DNA from: Pelagimonas sp.
Lineage (GTDB): Bacteria; Pseudomonadota; Alphaproteobacteria; Rhodobacterales; Rhodobacteraceae
NCBI GenBank assembly: GCA_025210265.1
Contig: JAOASD010000006.1
Location: 1 to 64,000, forward strand
Direction of reading: 5' to 3'
DNA: 64,000 bases
The translations under genes and the position numbers were made by a program. This document shows, piece by piece, positions 63,730-64,000 of the stretch. The notes beneath the pieces are model-generated. The model saw only the letters and a program-made list of their open reading frames with translations, made no database searches and was not told the origin of the DNA. Position 1 is the first letter of the stretch. Every line of letters begins with the position of its first letter.

Positions 63730-63969
63730 TTACATCAGTTTCAGTGCGACATAGGGCGTAATCACAAAGATCAGCGTCAGCAATTTGTACTGCGCCAGAT
63801 AGCCGTAAAAGGCCCGGCGCACATCGCGTTGATCCAGACCGAACAGACGTGCATGAAAACAACTGGCCCAATCCATCAACACCCAGATGAACAGGGTCAT
63901 GACCATCAGCAGGCCGATATTCAGAACCGCCAGCCAGCCAAAGAAAGTGGTCAGGGTTTCAAGGGTCAT
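63730..63969 (-). CDS. DUF6868 small membrane protein
   Basis: The product, 79 residues, has two hydrophobic segments: about 7-33 (TFFGWLAVLNIGLLMVMTLF) and the C-terminal half (YKLLTLIFVITPYVALKLM). A conserved RDVRRAFYGYLAQYK stretch lies between. The family is widespread in Rhodobacteraceae; its function is unknown. The start at 63969 has AAAGGA upstream. Confidence 0.8.
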   Translation of the reverse strand: MTLETLTTFFGWLAVLNIGLLMVMTLFIWVLMDWASCFHARLFGLDQRDVRRAFYGYLAQYKLLTLIFVITPYVALKLM

Positions 63970-64000
63970 GTGGCGTCCTTTCCGAATGCCTCATTCGCTT

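Overview
The window is a GC-rich chromosomal segment from an alphaproteobacterium, most likely of the Rhodobacteraceae (Roseobacter group). The evidence is the set of genes: malyl-CoA lyase and methylsuccinyl-CoA dehydrogenase of the ethylmalonyl-CoA pathway, a TIGR02300-type acidic protein, DUF3576, DUF1244 and DUF6868 proteins, a TIGR03862 flavoprotein, an OmpA/BON protein and a tol-pal cluster running into tilS and ftsH. I see no CRISPR array, transposase, integrase or prophage. Apart from a few accessory genes this looks like ordinary core chromosome.

Region 1 (1-13.4 kb) is mostly minus strand. It holds the 5' end of fhs, a MOSC protein, and a cell-envelope block in the order ybgC, a giant-repeat RTX gene, tolQ, tolR, tolA, tolB, pal, cpoB, tilS, ftsH. 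The RTX gene sits between ybgC and tolQ, which are usually neighbours. A row of three PhoB-box-like repeats lies in front of a small membrane protein gene beside ybgC. Region 2 (13.4-24 kb) holds a peptidoglycan-binding protein, a MscS channel, a flavoprotein, an OmpA/BON protein, and a D-amino-acid cluster (D-amino-acid aminotransferase, dgcA, dgcN). dgcN is divergent from mcl1 across a perfect 24-bp palindrome.

Region 3 (24-34.5 kb) holds a divergent Lrp/LysE pair with palindromic sites, accA, a J-domain protein, a CcdA/thioredoxin pair, a GntR regulator, a YgjP-like metalloprotease, tRNA-Ala(GGC), a 45-aa DUF2256 protein overlapping a photolyase-family gene, and an orphan hydantoinase A-type protein. 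Region 4 (34.5-44 kb) holds an RND efflux adaptor/permease pair with an operator-like inverted repeat, a lytic transglycosylase, a TauE/SafE permease, mcd, an AhpD-like protein and an EF-hand protein.

Region 5 (44-64 kb) holds pheT and hspQ (minus) divergent from a transglycosylase lipoprotein and pheS (plus), so pheS and pheT do not form the usual operon. It continues with an AT-richer orphan membrane protein gene, the ltaE-like/YcgN/ribF translationally coupled set, a MocR regulator, YggS, a TPR-sulfotransferase, a porin, DUF3576, a glycosyltransferase, leuS-lptE-holA (overlapping genes), and two small conserved proteins.

The genes work mainly in envelope integrity (Tol-Pal, LptE, porin, lytic enzymes), translation (PheST, LeuS, TilS, tRNA), and C2/short-chain acyl-CoA metabolism (Mcl1, Mcd, AccA). 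The most useful leads are the RTX insertion in tol-pal, the D-glutamate cluster, and several unassigned operator-like repeats upstream of dgcN/mcl1, hspQ, the RND operon and the Lrp gene. All function calls come from reading the sequence; no database search was run.
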